From the NCBI GenBank assembly GCA_004026145.2, contig CP034975.1:22324213-22388212 (forward strand): a DNA stretch of 64,000 nucleotides, written 5' to 3'. The notes under the pieces were generated by a model. The model made no database searches, had not been told where the DNA came from, and worked only from the letters and a program-made list of their open reading frames with translations. The position numbers and the translations under genes were made by a program. Each line of letters opens with the position of its first letter. The stretch's first letter is position 1. Below are positions 23,575 through 35,387 of the stretch, one piece after another. Origin of the DNA: Takifugu bimaculatus (Eukaryota; Chordata; Actinopteri; Tetraodontiformes; Tetraodontidae).

Positions 23575-24935
23575 AGGGACATGGAATGTCACCTCTGTGG
23601 TGGGAAAGAAGCCTGAGCTGGTGCGCGAGGTTGAGAAGTTCCGACTAGATATAGTCAGCCTCACCTTGACGCACAGCAAGGGCTCTGGAACCAGTCTTCT
23701 CGAGAGGGGTTGGACTCTCTATCACTCTGGAGTTGCCAATGGTGAGAGGCGACGGGCAGGAGTGGCAATTCTCATTGCTCCCTAGCTCAGTGCCTGTATG
23801 TTGGAGTTTACCCCAGTGAATGAGAGGCCTCCCTTCGCCTTCAGATGGGGGGATGAACCCTGACTGTTCTCCAAACAGCTGTTCAGCGTATCCACCCTTT
23901 TTGGAGTCCTTAGAGGGAGAGCGCTCATTCAGGGGGCTGGAGAGCGCTCATTCTGGGGGCTCCCTTGTCCTCCTCGGTGACTTCAATGCTCACATTGGCA
24001 ACAACAGTGTGACCTGGAGAGGTGTGATTGGGAAGAACGGCCCCCCTGATCTGAACCCAAGTGGTGTTTTGTTATTGGACTTCTGTGCTCGTCTCAGATT
24101 GTCCATAATGAACACCTTGTTAAGGCATAAAAGTGTCCACATGTGCACTTGGCACCAGGACGCCTTGGGCCACAGATTGATGATCGACTTTGTGGTCGTG
24201 TCATCGGATTTGCGGCCGCATGTTCTGGACACTCGGGTGAAGAGGGGGCGGAGCTGTCAACTGATCACCACCTGGTGGTGAGTTGGTTCCGACGGTGGGG
24301 AAGGATGCCGGACAGACCCGTATTGTGAGGGTCTGCTGGGAACGCCTGGCAGAGTCTCCCATTAGAAGGAGCTTCAACTCACACCTCCAGGAGAGCTTTG
24401 ACTATGTCCTGGGGGAGGCGGGGGACATTGAGTCCAAGTGGACCATGTTCCATGCCTCCATTGTTGAGGCGGCTGACGGGTGCTGTGGCCGCAAGGTGGT
24501 TGGTGCCTGTCGTGGCGGCAATGCCTGAACCCGCTGGTGGACACTAGCGTGAGGGATGCTGTCAGGCTGAAGAAGGAGTCGTATTGGGCCTTACTGGCCT
24601 GTGGGACTCCTGAGGCAGCAGATATGTACCGGCAGGCTAAGCGGAGTGCAGCTACGGCAGTTGCCGAGGCAAAGACCCGGGCATGGGAAGAGTTCGGTGA
24701 GGCCATGGAGAACGACTTCCGGACGGCTTTGAAAAGGTTCTGGACCACCATCCGGCATCTGAGGAAGGGGAAGCTGTGCACTGTCAGCACTGTGTATAGT
24801 GGCGATGCTGTGCTGCTGACATTAACTCGGGCCTGGGGACCTGGGGACAGGCTCTCATACTGTATCTCCAGGGCTGAAGTTGCCAAGGTAGTCAAAAAAG
24901 GCTCCGGGGGTGGATGAGATCCATCATGCTACTTG
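23575..24935 (+). pseudogene. Rex3-like endonuclease and RT start, degenerate
   Basis: The frame at 23579 reads TWNVTSVVGKKPELVREVEK (the WNV endonuclease motif), then RRRAGVAILIAP. Further motifs are VLLGDFNAHIG near 23970, IDFVVVSSDLRPHVLDTRVK near 24185 and STDHHLVVSW near 24260, the catalytic SDH-type block. Downstream come CWERLAESPIRR, LKKESYWALLACGTPEAAD and AWEEFGEAMENDFRTALKRF. At least four frame changes separate these blocks. The family nicks target DNA and primes reverse transcription there. The element ends inside the RT with an APGVDEI-like block near 24915. Confidence 0.75.
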
Positions 24936-25156
24936 CAAGTACAATAAAACCCTAGTGCAGATCGCTTCGATCTCTATAAAAAAATAACAGTCAGTCTTTA
25001 TGTCATTACTCACAATCAACCCCATGACACCAAAGGCCACACAGTTACTTGATGTGTCACTGTCTGTTTGGCTTTATAAATGTGCAAAGACATCCACAGC
25101 AAGGGTGGAGATTCAAATGAGGCTTTATATCCAGTTTAATTTGATACATGATAGAC

Positions 25157-25561
25157 CAGGCATGGGCAAACTAAGGCCCGGGGGCCACACGCGGCCCGTT
25201 AAACGTTTTAATCCGGCCCGCCAAACTTGAAAAATTAAATGAATAAACCTTGTTAATGTTAAATTTTCACTGCAATCCTGGTGTTTTCCAACTAGAAAAA
25301 AGACAGTCAGGAGGAGAGTGATGGTGATATCCTGAAGGATAACAGAACTTTCAGTGACTTTCATATTTTGTTGTAATGCTTCTCTTCATTTTCATTTGAA
25401 ATTAAAGCACATGTTTTCTCCATATCCCAAGATGTGTATTTTTTCTCCAATGAGGTGAGGTTACCAAAGCACTCCATCCATCCATCTGCTCCTGGTCCGG
25501 CCCCTTTGTCAAATGTTAGAACCCATTGTGGCCCACGAATCAAAATGTTTGCCCACCCCTG
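25157..25561. mobile_element. hAT-type MITE
   Basis: A 405-bp element with terminal inverted repeats (caggcatgggcaaac at the left, gtttgcccacccctg at the right) and a perfect 8-bp target duplication, tgatagac, at 25149-25156 and 25562-25569. CAGG ends and 8-bp duplications are hallmarks of hAT elements. There is no coding capacity. Confidence 0.88.
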
Positions 25562-25569
25562 TGATAGAC

Positions 25570-28500
25570 AGTTAATCCACTGTGGACTATTGTGACCCTG
25601 CTTGTTAAAAGGCAATAAAAGATCTATTTTATTGAAGAAGTGCTTTACGATGCTCCTGGAGAGCTTGTCTTCTTTGACTGTTCTCTCACTACAACGCAGA
25701 TGTGATTCAGTAGGTTTGAAAGGTAATCAATTTTCCTGAAAATCAAACAGTTTGGCATTTTCATCAGATGTCACAAGAATAAAACACTTATATATAAATA
25801 TAAAAAAAACCCATTTATCTCAATAGTTGCTTGGCATACCATACCAACTGGCTCCAATTGCAAGGTGTTGAGAAGCAGACTTCCTTTGAGAGAAGGCGGA
25901 GGAAGAGGTAGAGGAGGTAGAAGATTAGGGTACGTATATCTTAAGCAAGGATAAGCACAGATTTATCTGATGTCTTCTTAAAATAAAAGAAGTGACATCA
26001 TCAAAACTGCCTTTATCCATACCTTTAATGACCAACCCTCCTCTACAATATGATGGACAGAGTGGAAAACCATACACACCACAAAAGTTAGGACACTCAC
26101 TTCAGCCAGATGGGTAACACAGAGAAAGGCTTTAGTGAAACAGTTCAAAACATACATTTCAAAAGGAAGAGATTACAACAGAGTGACATGGAACCATTTC
26201 TTTATAAGGCATAGCACACTAAAATAAAGCAAAATGTGGGCCAACTGCAGCAAAAATCAACAGCACAAAATAGTCTAGTGTTCACATAGAATGTCCTAGA
26301 TCTGTTAGTCTTTACATTTATAAGGCACAAGCCTTCACTGAATATACTTTTAGTTGACAACTAAAGTGTACCCCAACTGAAAATAATTACTTTTAATCAA
26401 GCCCACATTCCCAAACCACTGATTTAACAAAGCCAAGTCAGGGTGTAACAGTATGTACATTTCTTCTATTCTTCGTTTTAATTAGATGGACTGTAACCAG
26501 CCATATTAACCTGAGATTGGAAAATTTAAACAAAGAGGTAGTTTATGTTATTTAGAAATTATTTGAAGCTCTGTACTTTAGCACAAAATGCATTTATTCC
26601 CAACAACTATATCCAATAATTACAGACATTAGGTCAAATTTGACCAAAATTGGGTAAACACGGCAAACAGATCACGAATACCAAAATGTTGGAGTTACTA
26701 TGACTGGAGAAAAAATCTTGACAGATTTCCCTCCTGGGTTATATTTTGGAAAATACAGGACAATTAAAAATGTTCACAGTGACCAATTATTGGCTCACTT
26801 TATTCCCCTCTGATATATAATTTGGCCAATTGTAATTTTCATTTAAGCAAATTATGGCTTCAATGTACTGTTCCACCCCAAAGCTTGTCACGGATATCAG
26901 ACTGTTCACATATTCATTATACACACAGAGGAAAGCTACATTTGAAGGTGAAAATACACAGGTTAGATTTGCAGATAGAAAAAAGTTCAAAATGAAAGCA
27001 TTGCACCACAAAAGGAACTCTGGGTGCCTCCAAACACTGATCAATAAAAGATTATAATTTTAATTTATCTCAATTTTTAATAGACTCAGAAGAGAAAAAT
27101 CAGTGGTTAGAGACACCTTTAACCCTTAAAAAACAGTCATACCCTACTATGATGACTCTGGGAACGGACTGGCCAATGTTTTTCCCCTAGAAAACAGAAC
27201 CAAGTTGTTATTTATTAGAGTGGAGTCTTTACTCACAGCTAGCTTAGAGCAACACATTCAAACTCAATGCCCAGTTATTGCAATCATGATAATCATAGTC
27301 TCTAAAAATGCAACAACACAATTACCTAATTTTATGAATTACATCCTCTACAGTGCAGCCATGTCATAAAAACATACCTTGTATACAGATATGGGTGGTC
27401 CAGAGGAGTTCTGGAAAAAAAATCCTGTGCGCTGATATCGACTATATACATACACGCTTTATCTTCCCAAGAGGGTCAGTGTTACAAAGCACTGTGATGA
27501 AAAGCATGAAATCACCACACATGTGTTTGAATTATTTTGGAGAAAGAGAATTTAGAATTACTTTGAAGACAAAAAAAAAAAAAAAGAAATCCAAAATTTG
27601 AACTAGGATGTAAAGGAACAAGCATAAAAAGAAGAAAAGAGTTGGTAAAATAAGTCAAAATTGATTGATCATCAGCTTCTCACGGCCTTGGCCTCCCACA
27701 CAGCTGTACAAAACTCCAGGGGTGTATTGCCCCCACTCTACATGACCTGCACAATACTTCTGAATTTAAACCAAACACAGTGACCAAGCGCACATTGTAC
27801 ATTCGTGATTACACTGATGAACATGATTTGCAAACTATTTCCGCATGAGTGTACTGATAACAATGGGTGGTTTACAAAAAATTCCCAATGAGAAATGTGC
27901 AAACACCATGTGCTAACACATAATCCATTCATATGAAAATAATTAAAAAGTAAAAAAAAAAAGATTCTTGTTTATATAATGTGCATTTCTTCAATCCAGC
28001 ATACTCTCTATAAAATAATAATACAATATGAGATTATGTAGAACTTTAAATTCACCATTTTATTTCCTGAGATTCTATACACAGTTTTGATCAGTACTTC
28101 TTGATGAGCACAATTAGTATTCATCATTTAGACTTTCTAGGACAGTTTAGAGGAAAAGGTAAGAACATTGATTTGATCCCTTACAATGTTATGTTAAATG
28201 GGTCATGGAAGATTTTTCCATGATGACCTTTAATATTATTCCAGTTGAAAAACAGAAATTTAATGCAACATAGGCAGAGAGATGATTGTGTTTCTTCTGG
28301 AGGACACCTCCACTCTTTCATCTTTCACATCCTGTTTTGGACCGTTATATATTTGGTTTCCTGGTGTTCCCTCCCCTGCGTTTCTGTGTGTTGTCTGTCT
28401 CTCCTGTCTGTACAGGCTGGGCATAGCTGATCCATTCCATAGACCATTCCTCCATTGATGCCTGCCCAGCTCACACACATCAATCTCACCTGCTTGTCGA

Positions 28501-29073
28501 CTGCTGTTTTTAACTTTTGTTCACTTTTCCACACGCTCCGAGTTTGTCCTCATCCCTGTTGTAGTAACTATTCTGAACTGGCTCAGTTTATCTTTAAAAG
28601 AAGACCATAAATATGGATTGTGTTTTTAGATTCCTGTTTTTTTTTCCATGTCATCTGTTTATCCCTGTCTCCAGCCCTTTCTGCCACATTCAGTCGTAGA
28701 TTGTATGCCTCAAGCCTGAAAATTTTCTCCCTGGATAAATCCATTTTGTTTTTCTTTTGGCAATTAAAAGCCCTTCTGAACTGTTTCCAGTCTTGGTCTG
28801 CATTGTGTGTTCAGCATTCTAGTTGGCATGAGCTTAACAATAATAAGTGAGTATTTGAGCATAAGAACTGACTACAAACTACAAAATTTTTCAAACATTC
28901 TTACATTGCTCTTTTGAACTTGTTCAGACAAAAAAAGGTATGGTTCATTGTTTTGCAGCAAGCGGGACTGAACAAACAACATTTTGGAACCATCTTTAAG
29001 ACCAAAGTAAACTCTGAGAAAACACTGCAAAATAGCACATGCCCACTTCCTTTCAATATCTTCACTCCTGTTA
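25570..29073. other. Host DNA with one possible old solo LTR
   Basis: AT-rich; no exon recognised. The only repeat-like stretch is 28350-28820. Confidence 0.35.
28350..28820 (+). mobile_element. Possible worn solo LTR
   Basis: A C/T-rich stretch of about 470 bp ends in 'cagtcttggtctgcattgtg', after a run with 'aattaaaagccc' resembling a polyadenylation region. Its layout resembles fish gypsy LTRs (compare 12551-13071). No clear TG...CA borders or target duplication could be fixed, so this is tentative. Confidence 0.3.
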
Positions 29074-29248
29074 CCGTATTTTCACGACTATAAGGTGCAC
29101 CTAAAACACTGAGGATTTTCTCAAAAATCGACGGTGCGCCATATAATATGGAGCGCCTTGTGTGTGGACTGAGTTTCGAAATCTGCTGTGCGCCTTTGGT
29201 GGGTGCACTATCAATTAGCGGCACACCTACACGTAAGGATCCCCTAAA

Positions 29249-29900
29249 ATGGCGCCGGTCAAGCAAGACGCGTATGAATGAGGCTTACTTTAAACTGCAG
29301 GCCATCGAATATGCGGCTGAAAATGGCAATCGAGCAATCATAGTGTTTTCGCTTTATGAGGCGGCGGCATCTCTCCATACGTGCGATGACAACTGTTGCG
29401 CAGATTACCAGGAGAGGGTGGCCATCTTCCGCACCTACTGCCGTGACAAGATAACCGCGCCCAGCCACATCACCAACATGGATGAGATCCCTCTGACTTT
29501 TGACATCCTTTTGACCCACAAAGTGGAGAAAAAGGGACCAGCACAGTGGCGATACACACAACGGGGCACAAGAAGTCGTCGTTCACCGTGGTTCTCAGCT
29601 GCACCGAAAACGGACAAAGAGCTGGATGACGGAAGGTGAACACTCCTTCACAAAGACTATGAGGCAACGGCGGGCGAGTTATGCCACCATATGCGGGTGG
29701 ATTGTAGAAGCATGGGCTATGATACCGTCTTCATGTATTGTAGGAGCTTTCACAAAATCAACGCTGAACCGGAACCGGTCGGTGAGTCCGATTCAGATGA
29801 TTAAGAAGAGGAATTCGGGATGTTGGACATTGAAATAGTTCAGCTGTTTAATTCAGATACAGAAGATGAAAACTTTGATGGTTTTGCGGCAGAAGAATGA
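29249..29900 (+). pseudogene. Pogo-type transposase remnant in A1
   Basis: The start MAPVKQDAYE at 29249 is soon frameshifted. Further on come FKLQAIEYAAENGNRA, the beginning of the DNA-binding helix-turn-helix, then a deletion, then YQERVAIFRTYCRDKITAPS and ITNMDEIPLTFDI, where the aspartate of MDEIP is the first catalytic position. After a second deletion come GEHSFTKTMRQRRASYAT and a tail ending in FNSDTEDENFDGF, an acidic stretch seen in several pogo-type proteins. The region holding the remaining catalytic acids is gone. Family known role: DDE transposition into TA sites. Confidence 0.7.
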
Positions 29901-29939
29901 ATATTTTGTTCAATAAATGTGTCGAAACTCACTGTTTTA

Positions 29940-30319
29940 TGTCAGGGACCAGATAAGAACCCAAATGCGACACCCGAGTTTGGCTGAACACTGCTTTATT
30001 GTCGGACACAGACAACAGACAGGATTTACCGGAGAGCGAGCAGAACAGAATAGTCGGGGACAGGCAAGGTCGAGATCGGGAAGAAGGCAGATGGAGTTTA
30101 CAGGGGAGCAGGCTAAACAGAATGGTCAGGAACAGGCAAGGTCGGAACCGGGCAGACAGGCAAACAGGAATACGCTGGAACGTCATCGGGAACGAATAAC
30201 GATCTGGCAGAGAGCAGGTATGTCTCCGGGGTTTAAGATGAGCGCTCATTAGAGTCCTGATGTACAACTGGTGTGCAGGGCGAAGCGGCTCACGGGCATG
30301 ATTGCCCGCAGCTGTGACA
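29940..30319 (-). repeat. 3' LTR of gypsy 1
   Basis: Same sequence as the 5' LTR with about 4% divergence. A purine-rich tract ('gaggggggactc' on the minus strand) lies immediately inside it at about 30320-30331. Confidence 0.9.
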
Positions 30320-30519
30320 GAGTCCCCCCTCAGGGGCATCTCCCGAGGTCTCCAAAGAAAGTCCAGGTTCGCCCTCCTGGGAAGGGTGGGGTGGGGGGGG
30401 GTGTCAGAATTCCTGCGAACCTGACGACTCCAACCCACGGTCCTCGTCCTCCGCCTCCACGTCTGGTCCGGCCCTCCGCAGTCTGGCACGACCCACTCTC
30501 CTGGGTCGTGAAGGCTGAT

Positions 30520-33500
30520 CCGGGTGTTTGCCGTGGAAGTCACGAATTAGCTCCTTGTCCAGGATGTGACGTGCCGGTACCCAGGACCTCTCCTCGGGTC
30601 CATAACCCTCCCAGTCGACCAGGTACTGGAGACCCCTGCCGCGGGGTCTGGAGCACAGGAGCCGACTGACGGTGTATGCCGCACCCCCATCCACTAGCAG
30701 CGGGGGAGGTGGGGCCGGGCGATCTGGGACCAAGGGGCTCTCGTGGGCAGGCTTAATCCGAGAAACGTGGAAGGTGGGGTGCACGCGCATTGACCGGGGA
30801 AGCCGGAGTCTGACTGCCACCGGGCTGATGACTCTGACGATGGGAAATGGTCCCACGAACCGCGGGGCCATTTTCCTGGATTCACCCCGAAGAGGCAGGT
30901 CCCACGTAGATAGCCACACGCTTTGTCCTACTGTATCTGGGGGCCGGTGTCGGTTGGCCGCCGCCTTGTACCGTGACCTCAGAAGATTGGCCCGAGCCTG
31001 GGCCCACGTCCGCCTGCAGTGGCGGGCATAATAAGCTGCTCCCGACATTCCCGTCGCCAAACTGATCAGGGAGTTGTGGGCATACTCGACCCAGCCCAGA
31101 AAGGTCCACCATGTGGCCGGGTCCCGTGTCGCCATGCACTGGAGGGCCATCTCCAGGTCCTGATTTATCCTCTCTGTCTGGCCGTTGGTCTGCAGGTGGA
31201 ATCCTGAGGACAGATGCCCGCAGAACTCTTTCCAGAAGACAGAGGCAAACTGAGGGCCCCTGTCTGACACCACACTCTCCGGTAATCCATGAAGCCGAAA
31301 AACGTGCTGGATCACAAGTTGGGCCGTCTCCTTTGCCGACGGAAGCTTAGGCAGGGGCACGAAGTGAGCCATCTTACTGAACCTGTCGGTGATGGTCAGA
31401 ATGACAATGTTCTCCGCAGACCGGGGGCAGCCCAGTCCAGGGCGATGTGTGTCCAGGGTCGACGAGGAACCAGCAGAGGTTGCAGTAGCCCAGCAGGTGC
31501 TCGGCGTGGTTGTTTCTGCTGGTTGCAGACAGGGCAGGCAGTTGACAAACTCCTGGACATCATTCCCCAGGGAAGGCCACCAAAACCTCTGCTTCAGCAG
31601 ACCCGCCGTCCGACGTGCTCCCGGATGGCAGGCCAGTCAAGAAGCGTGGGCCCACTCCAGGACCTCAGCCCTGAGAGTCAGGCATGTAGAGCCGGTCGTT
31701 GGGGCAGGCGCTAGGCCCAGGTTGATTGACAGCTGCCCTCCGGACTCTCTCCTCGATCCCCCATGTTACTGCTGCCACGATGCACAAGGCGGGAAGAATG
31801 TTCTCCGGGGTCCTCCCCAGGCCTTCGTCCTCCTTCCCCGCGAACTGTCGAGAGAGGGCATATGCCTTGCCGTTGCAGGACCCTGGGTGGTAGGAAAGGG
31901 TAAAGTCAAACCAGGTAAAAAACAGTGACCACCGAGCCTCTTGGCTGTTCGAATGTATTCCAAGTTGCGGTGGTCTGTCCACACGATGGAAGGCAGCATA
32001 GCACCCTCCAGCCAGTGCCGCCATTCCTCCAGTGCCATCTTGACGGCGAGCAGCTCCCGATTTCCCACATCGTAATTCCTTTCCGCTGGCGTCAAGCGGC
32101 GGGAGAAGAACGCGCACAGGTACAGCTTCTGGTCCTCCTGAGCCCTCTTTGACAGCACCTGCTCCCACCCCGTGTCGGAGGCGTCCACCTCGACCACGAA
32201 CTGGCGGCTAGGGTCTGGCAGTTGCAGGATGGGGGCAGTCGCGATCCGCTTCTTGAGCTCCCGGAAGGCTGCTTCCGCCTCTGGGGTCCAAGCAAACCCC
32301 GTCTTGGTGCTGGTAAGTGCCGTGAGTGGCCCTGCACTGGAGCTATAATTCCAAATGAAGCGCCGGTAGAAATTAGCGAACCCCAGGAATCGCTGCAGCT
32401 GCTTGCAGGACTCGGGACGGGGCCAGTCCGCGACTGCCGAGACCTTCCCTGGGTCCATCTGGATGCAATGATGAATCCGTGGAAGGACACTGATGGGGCG
32501 TGAAACTGGCACTTCTCGGCTTTAACAAACAGCTGGTTGTCCAGTAGCCGCTGTAGTACTGCCTGCACATGTCGCACGTGATCCTTTTGCCCCTTAGAAA
32601 AGATTAAGATGTCGTCCAGGTACACAAAGACAAACCGATCTAACATGTCCCGAAGAACATCATTAACTAAGGCCTGAAAGACGGCCAGTGCGTTGGTTAA
32701 TCCAAAGGGCATTACCAGAATACTCGTAGTGGCCAGCCGGAGTGTTGAACGCCGTCTTACACTCGTCGCCCTCCCGAATGCGAACCAAGTGGTAGGCGTT
32801 CTGTAAATCTAATTTTGTGAAGACAGTGGCCCCCTGGAACAGTTCAAAGGCAGAGGCGACAAGAGGCAGCTGGTACCGGTTCTTCATGGTAATTTCGTTG
32901 AGGCCCCAGTAGTCGATGCAGGGTCGCAGAGACTAATCTTTTTTCTCCACAAAGAAGAATCTTGCAACTGCGGGAGAGGAGGACGGCCGGATCAGCCCAG
33001 CAGACAGAGAACTGGAGATGGCCTTTCGCCTTTCACTCCATGGCCTTTCGCTCCTGTTCAGAGAGGGAGTAGAGTCTTCCCTTGGGTGGTGCAGTGCCTG
33101 GGAGGAGGTCAATCGTGCAGTCGTATGGTCAGTGCGGTGGAAAGGAGGTCGCCCGGGCCTTGCTGAACACCTTGACGAGGTCGTGGTACTGCTCTGGAAC
33201 ACCGACCAGATCTGGGGGCGTAACGACAGGACCAGTGACAGTCTGCCTCCCACTCCAGGATCTCCCCTGTCTCCCAGTTGAGTTGCGGGTTGTGACGGCG
33301 GAGCCATGGGTAGCCCAAGACCAAGGGGAAGTGCGTCCCCTCCAGGATGTGGAAGCGTATCTCCTCCCAGTGATTGCCCTGAAGCAGCATCTTCACCGGG
33401 CCCGTCTGGTGATGGATGTTCCCCAGGTGATGCCCGTCCAACGCTTGGGCTGGGATGGTGGATGCCAGTGGTTCGTGTCCAAGACCCAGCTGCCGAGCCA

Positions 33501-33717
33501 CCGCTCTGCTGATCAGGCAAGCGTCAGCACCAGAATCAACAAGGGCAGCTAGGTCCTGTGGTCCCCCAGGAAGTAGGAAGCGAACTTGGAGTGAAAGGCG
33601 GGGTCGTTGAGAGGAAGCAGAAATAGGACTCACCAGTATTCCCCCCATTACTGGTGAGTCTGGGCTTTTACTGGACAGGTCGCCACAAAATGACCTTGCC
33701 CACCGCAGTAGAGGCAC
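30520..33717 (-). pseudogene. pol of gypsy 1: protease, RT, RNase H, integrase, chromodomain, broken
   Basis: Protease LVDSGADACLIS is near 33510-33545. RT blocks are FTKLDLQNAYHLVRI near 32830, MPFGLTNALAVFQ at 32712 and VYLDDILIFSK with YLDD at 32611-32622. RNase H shows VEVDASDTG near 32190, GNRELLAVKM near 32050 and VWTDHRNLEY near 31970. Integrase has CPVCNQQK near 31530, SDRGPQFASVFWKEF near 31260 and QTNGQTERINQDLE near 31180; about ten residues usual between the last two are missing. The chromodomain (YLVDWEGYGPEERSWVP) is near 30600. Frameshifts fall near 32470, 31770 and elsewhere. The chromodomain marks it as a chromovirus-type Ty3/gypsy element. Confidence 0.8.
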
Positions 33718-33911
33718 AAGTTGAACAGACGCCGCCGCCTGCGCTCATCCCCTGTGAGCGACGTGCGGCCAAGCTGCATGGGTTCCTACTCGCTGGAAGA
33801 TGTTGCGGGCTGAGGAGGAACTCCCGTCAAGAGCTCGCCTGCCTCCACGAAGTGTCGCCGCGGAGCCCTCTCCCGCCAACGAGCCTGAACCCTCAGATCC
33901 ACCCGGGTTGC

Positions 33912-34603
33912 TTAGTCAATGGCCCCATCCAGCGAACTGGGAACGTCGTAGGCCACCATTGTGTCCTTAATGTGGGCTGCTAATCCATGTAGAAAAGTAT
34001 CTACTAGCGCGCCAGGGCTCCACTGGCTCCGGCTGGCCAGGGTGCGGAAGTCAATTGAGTAATCCGACACGGACCTCTCTTCCTGGCGGAGCGCCAGCAG
34101 TCGACGTCCTGCAGAGGACTGGGAGTTCCCTTGCCCGAACACCTTGTGGAGCTCGGCAGCAAACTCGGAGAAGGCTCCCACTCGGCCATTCCCCAGAGCC
34201 ATGCCCGTCCTGTGAGATGTGTAATGGTGTACGCTACCTTGGCTGCCTCAGTAGCGAACATGCGAGGCTGCAGGGAAAACAGCAGGGAGCAATTCACCAC
34301 GAAGGCGTCGCAGGACTCCGGATTACCCTCATAGCGCTCGGGTTCGCCAACCCGAGGTTCGGGGTCCTGCTGCAGAATTACAGGAGCTGACGCAGGTACG
34401 GAAGAAGCGGGAGTCGCCATCGGTTTCAGGCGCGCTGACAGTCGGCTGAGCAGATAGGAAAGCTCCGCAAGCGCCCGCTCATTCGCCTCCATGGCGCGCC
34501 TTGTCTCCGCGGCGGCAGCTGCCACCGCCTCCTTGTGCAGCTGAATTATTCCCTCAATCCGTTCCAGTCGGTCCAGCTGGGACAGGTTGTGCGCTGGGTT
34601 CAT
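33912..34603 (-). pseudogene. gag of gypsy 1, frameshifted
   Basis: The start codon is 34603-34601, giving MNPAHNLSQLDRLERIEGI, only 18 nt from the LTR. A coiled-coil-like N-terminal stretch is followed by a capsid-like region (EPERYEGNPESCDAFVVNC and VAYTITHLTGRAW). A frameshift near 34200 leads to the second frame, FSEFAAELHKVFG to VDTFLHGLAAHIKDT, ending in a stop at 33912. The zinc knuckle CLYCGGQGHFVATC lies farther on at about 33672-33713 in another frame. Gag assembles the cytoplasmic particle in which reverse transcription occurs. Confidence 0.75.
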
Positions 34604-34608
34604 TACTG

Positions 34609-34618
34609 GCCAGATCGT
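34609..34618 (-). promoter_or_regulatory. Primer-binding site of gypsy 1, self-priming type
   Basis: On the minus strand the 10 nt acgatctggc, 2 nt inside the 5' LTR, is the reverse complement of gccagatcgt in the LTR (30208 down to 30199 in the 3' LTR; one mismatch in the 5' LTR at 34882-34891). The pairing segment lies about 30 nt after a TATA-like motif, near the expected RNA start. Confidence 0.6.
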
Positions 34619-34620
34619 AC

Positions 34621-35002
34621 TGTCAGGGACCAGATAAGAACCCAAATGTGACACACAAGTTTGGCTGAACACCGCTTTATTGTCGGACACACAGACAACA
34701 GACAGGATTCACCAGAGAGCGAGCAGAACAGAATAGTCGGGGACAGGCAAGGTCGAGATCGGGAAGAAGGCAGACAGAGTTTACAGGGGAGCAGGCTAAA
34801 CAGAATGGTCAGGAACAGGCAAGGTCGGAACCGGGCAGACAGGCAAACAGGAATACGCTGGAAAGTCATCGGGAATGAATAACAATCTGGCAGAGAGCAG
34901 GTGTGTCTCCAGGGTTTAAGATGAGCGCTCATTAGAGTCCTGGTGTACAATAGGTGTGCAGGGCGAAGCGGCTCACGGGCATGATTGCCCGCAGCTGTGA
35001 CA
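34621..35002 (-). repeat. 5' LTR of gypsy 1
   Basis: On the minus strand it starts TGTCACAGCTGCG and ends CCCTGACA. It carries a TATA-like 'cttaaac' about 30 nt before the segment that pairs with the primer-binding site. Confidence 0.9.
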
Positions 35003-35387
35003 GTTTTACTTCCATTGTCATTTTTTACTGTATGTTTCAGCATGCGCCTAATAATACGATTCGCCTTATGTATGTTTTAAATACAGAAATAGCACCCATA
35101 ACTGAGATTGCGCCTTTTAATACAGTGCGCCTTATGGTCATGAAAATACATTATTTAAATCAAAATTGTTACAAACCTTGAAGTTTGAGGCATTCAAGTT
35201 CTGACTATATTTTAGTAAAGAAGAGCTCAGGCATTAGAAAATCGCTTCCTGGACTACTGTACTATGATAATGGGAAGCTGTCAGTGTTTTTTTGACACCC
35301 AGTGATGGGAATTTATCGACCAGGAAACCCAAATAGAATTTCTTTTAAATGTAGCTTGCAGCACAATCACAAGCAGCACTGGGAGGC

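Larger units (their letters stand above)
20714..24940 (+). mobile_element. Rex3-like LINE, 5' half, split by another LINE
   Basis: 20714-21017 is the 5' leader of the family ('gggctaccaccttatcgtgg' and onward). It stops at 'aacatggga' and resumes at about 23450 with 'tccccttcccgtgggctcac', then runs through the endonuclease and the start of the RT to about 24940, where it breaks off. The inserted DNA in between (21018-23451) is an opposite-strand LINE. The 3' half of this Rex3 copy is missing from the window; the 3' fragment at 17290-17935 lies upstream and must come from a different insertion. Confidence 0.8.
29940..35002 (-). mobile_element. Chromodomain Ty3/gypsy LTR retrotransposon (gypsy 1)
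   Basis: A 5.06-kb element with two LTRs, 29940-30319 (3' LTR) and 34621-35002 (5' LTR), differing at about 16 positions plus a 2-nt indel. It is flanked by gtttta on both sides (29934-29939 and 35003-35008). Minus-strand order: gag, zinc knuckle, protease, RT, RNase H, integrase, chromodomain. No envelope-like frame is present. Numerous frameshifts make it inactive. It sits inside pogo derivative A1. Confidence 0.9.
29074..35151 (+). mobile_element. Pogo-type transposon derivative A1, carrying a gypsy element
   Basis: The left end is ccgtattttcacgactataa beside TA (29072-29073). The right end reads '...cttatggtcatgaaaata' near 35148. Without the gypsy insertion at 29940-35002 the element is about 1 kb. 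It encodes parts of a pogo/Tigger-like transposase with the central catalytic region missing. Its ends and internal sequence match copies A2 (47209-48191) and A3 (50453-51696). Confidence 0.8.

Noticed and set aside
23820..24281. 153-codon frame as a separate gene
   Set aside because: It is the middle of the Rex3-like endonuclease; the start codon is incidental.
30271..31928. Long plus-strand frames (132, 141 and 179 codons) over gypsy 1
   Set aside because: Antisense shadows of integrase and RNase H coding DNA, which is GC-rich and low in stops.
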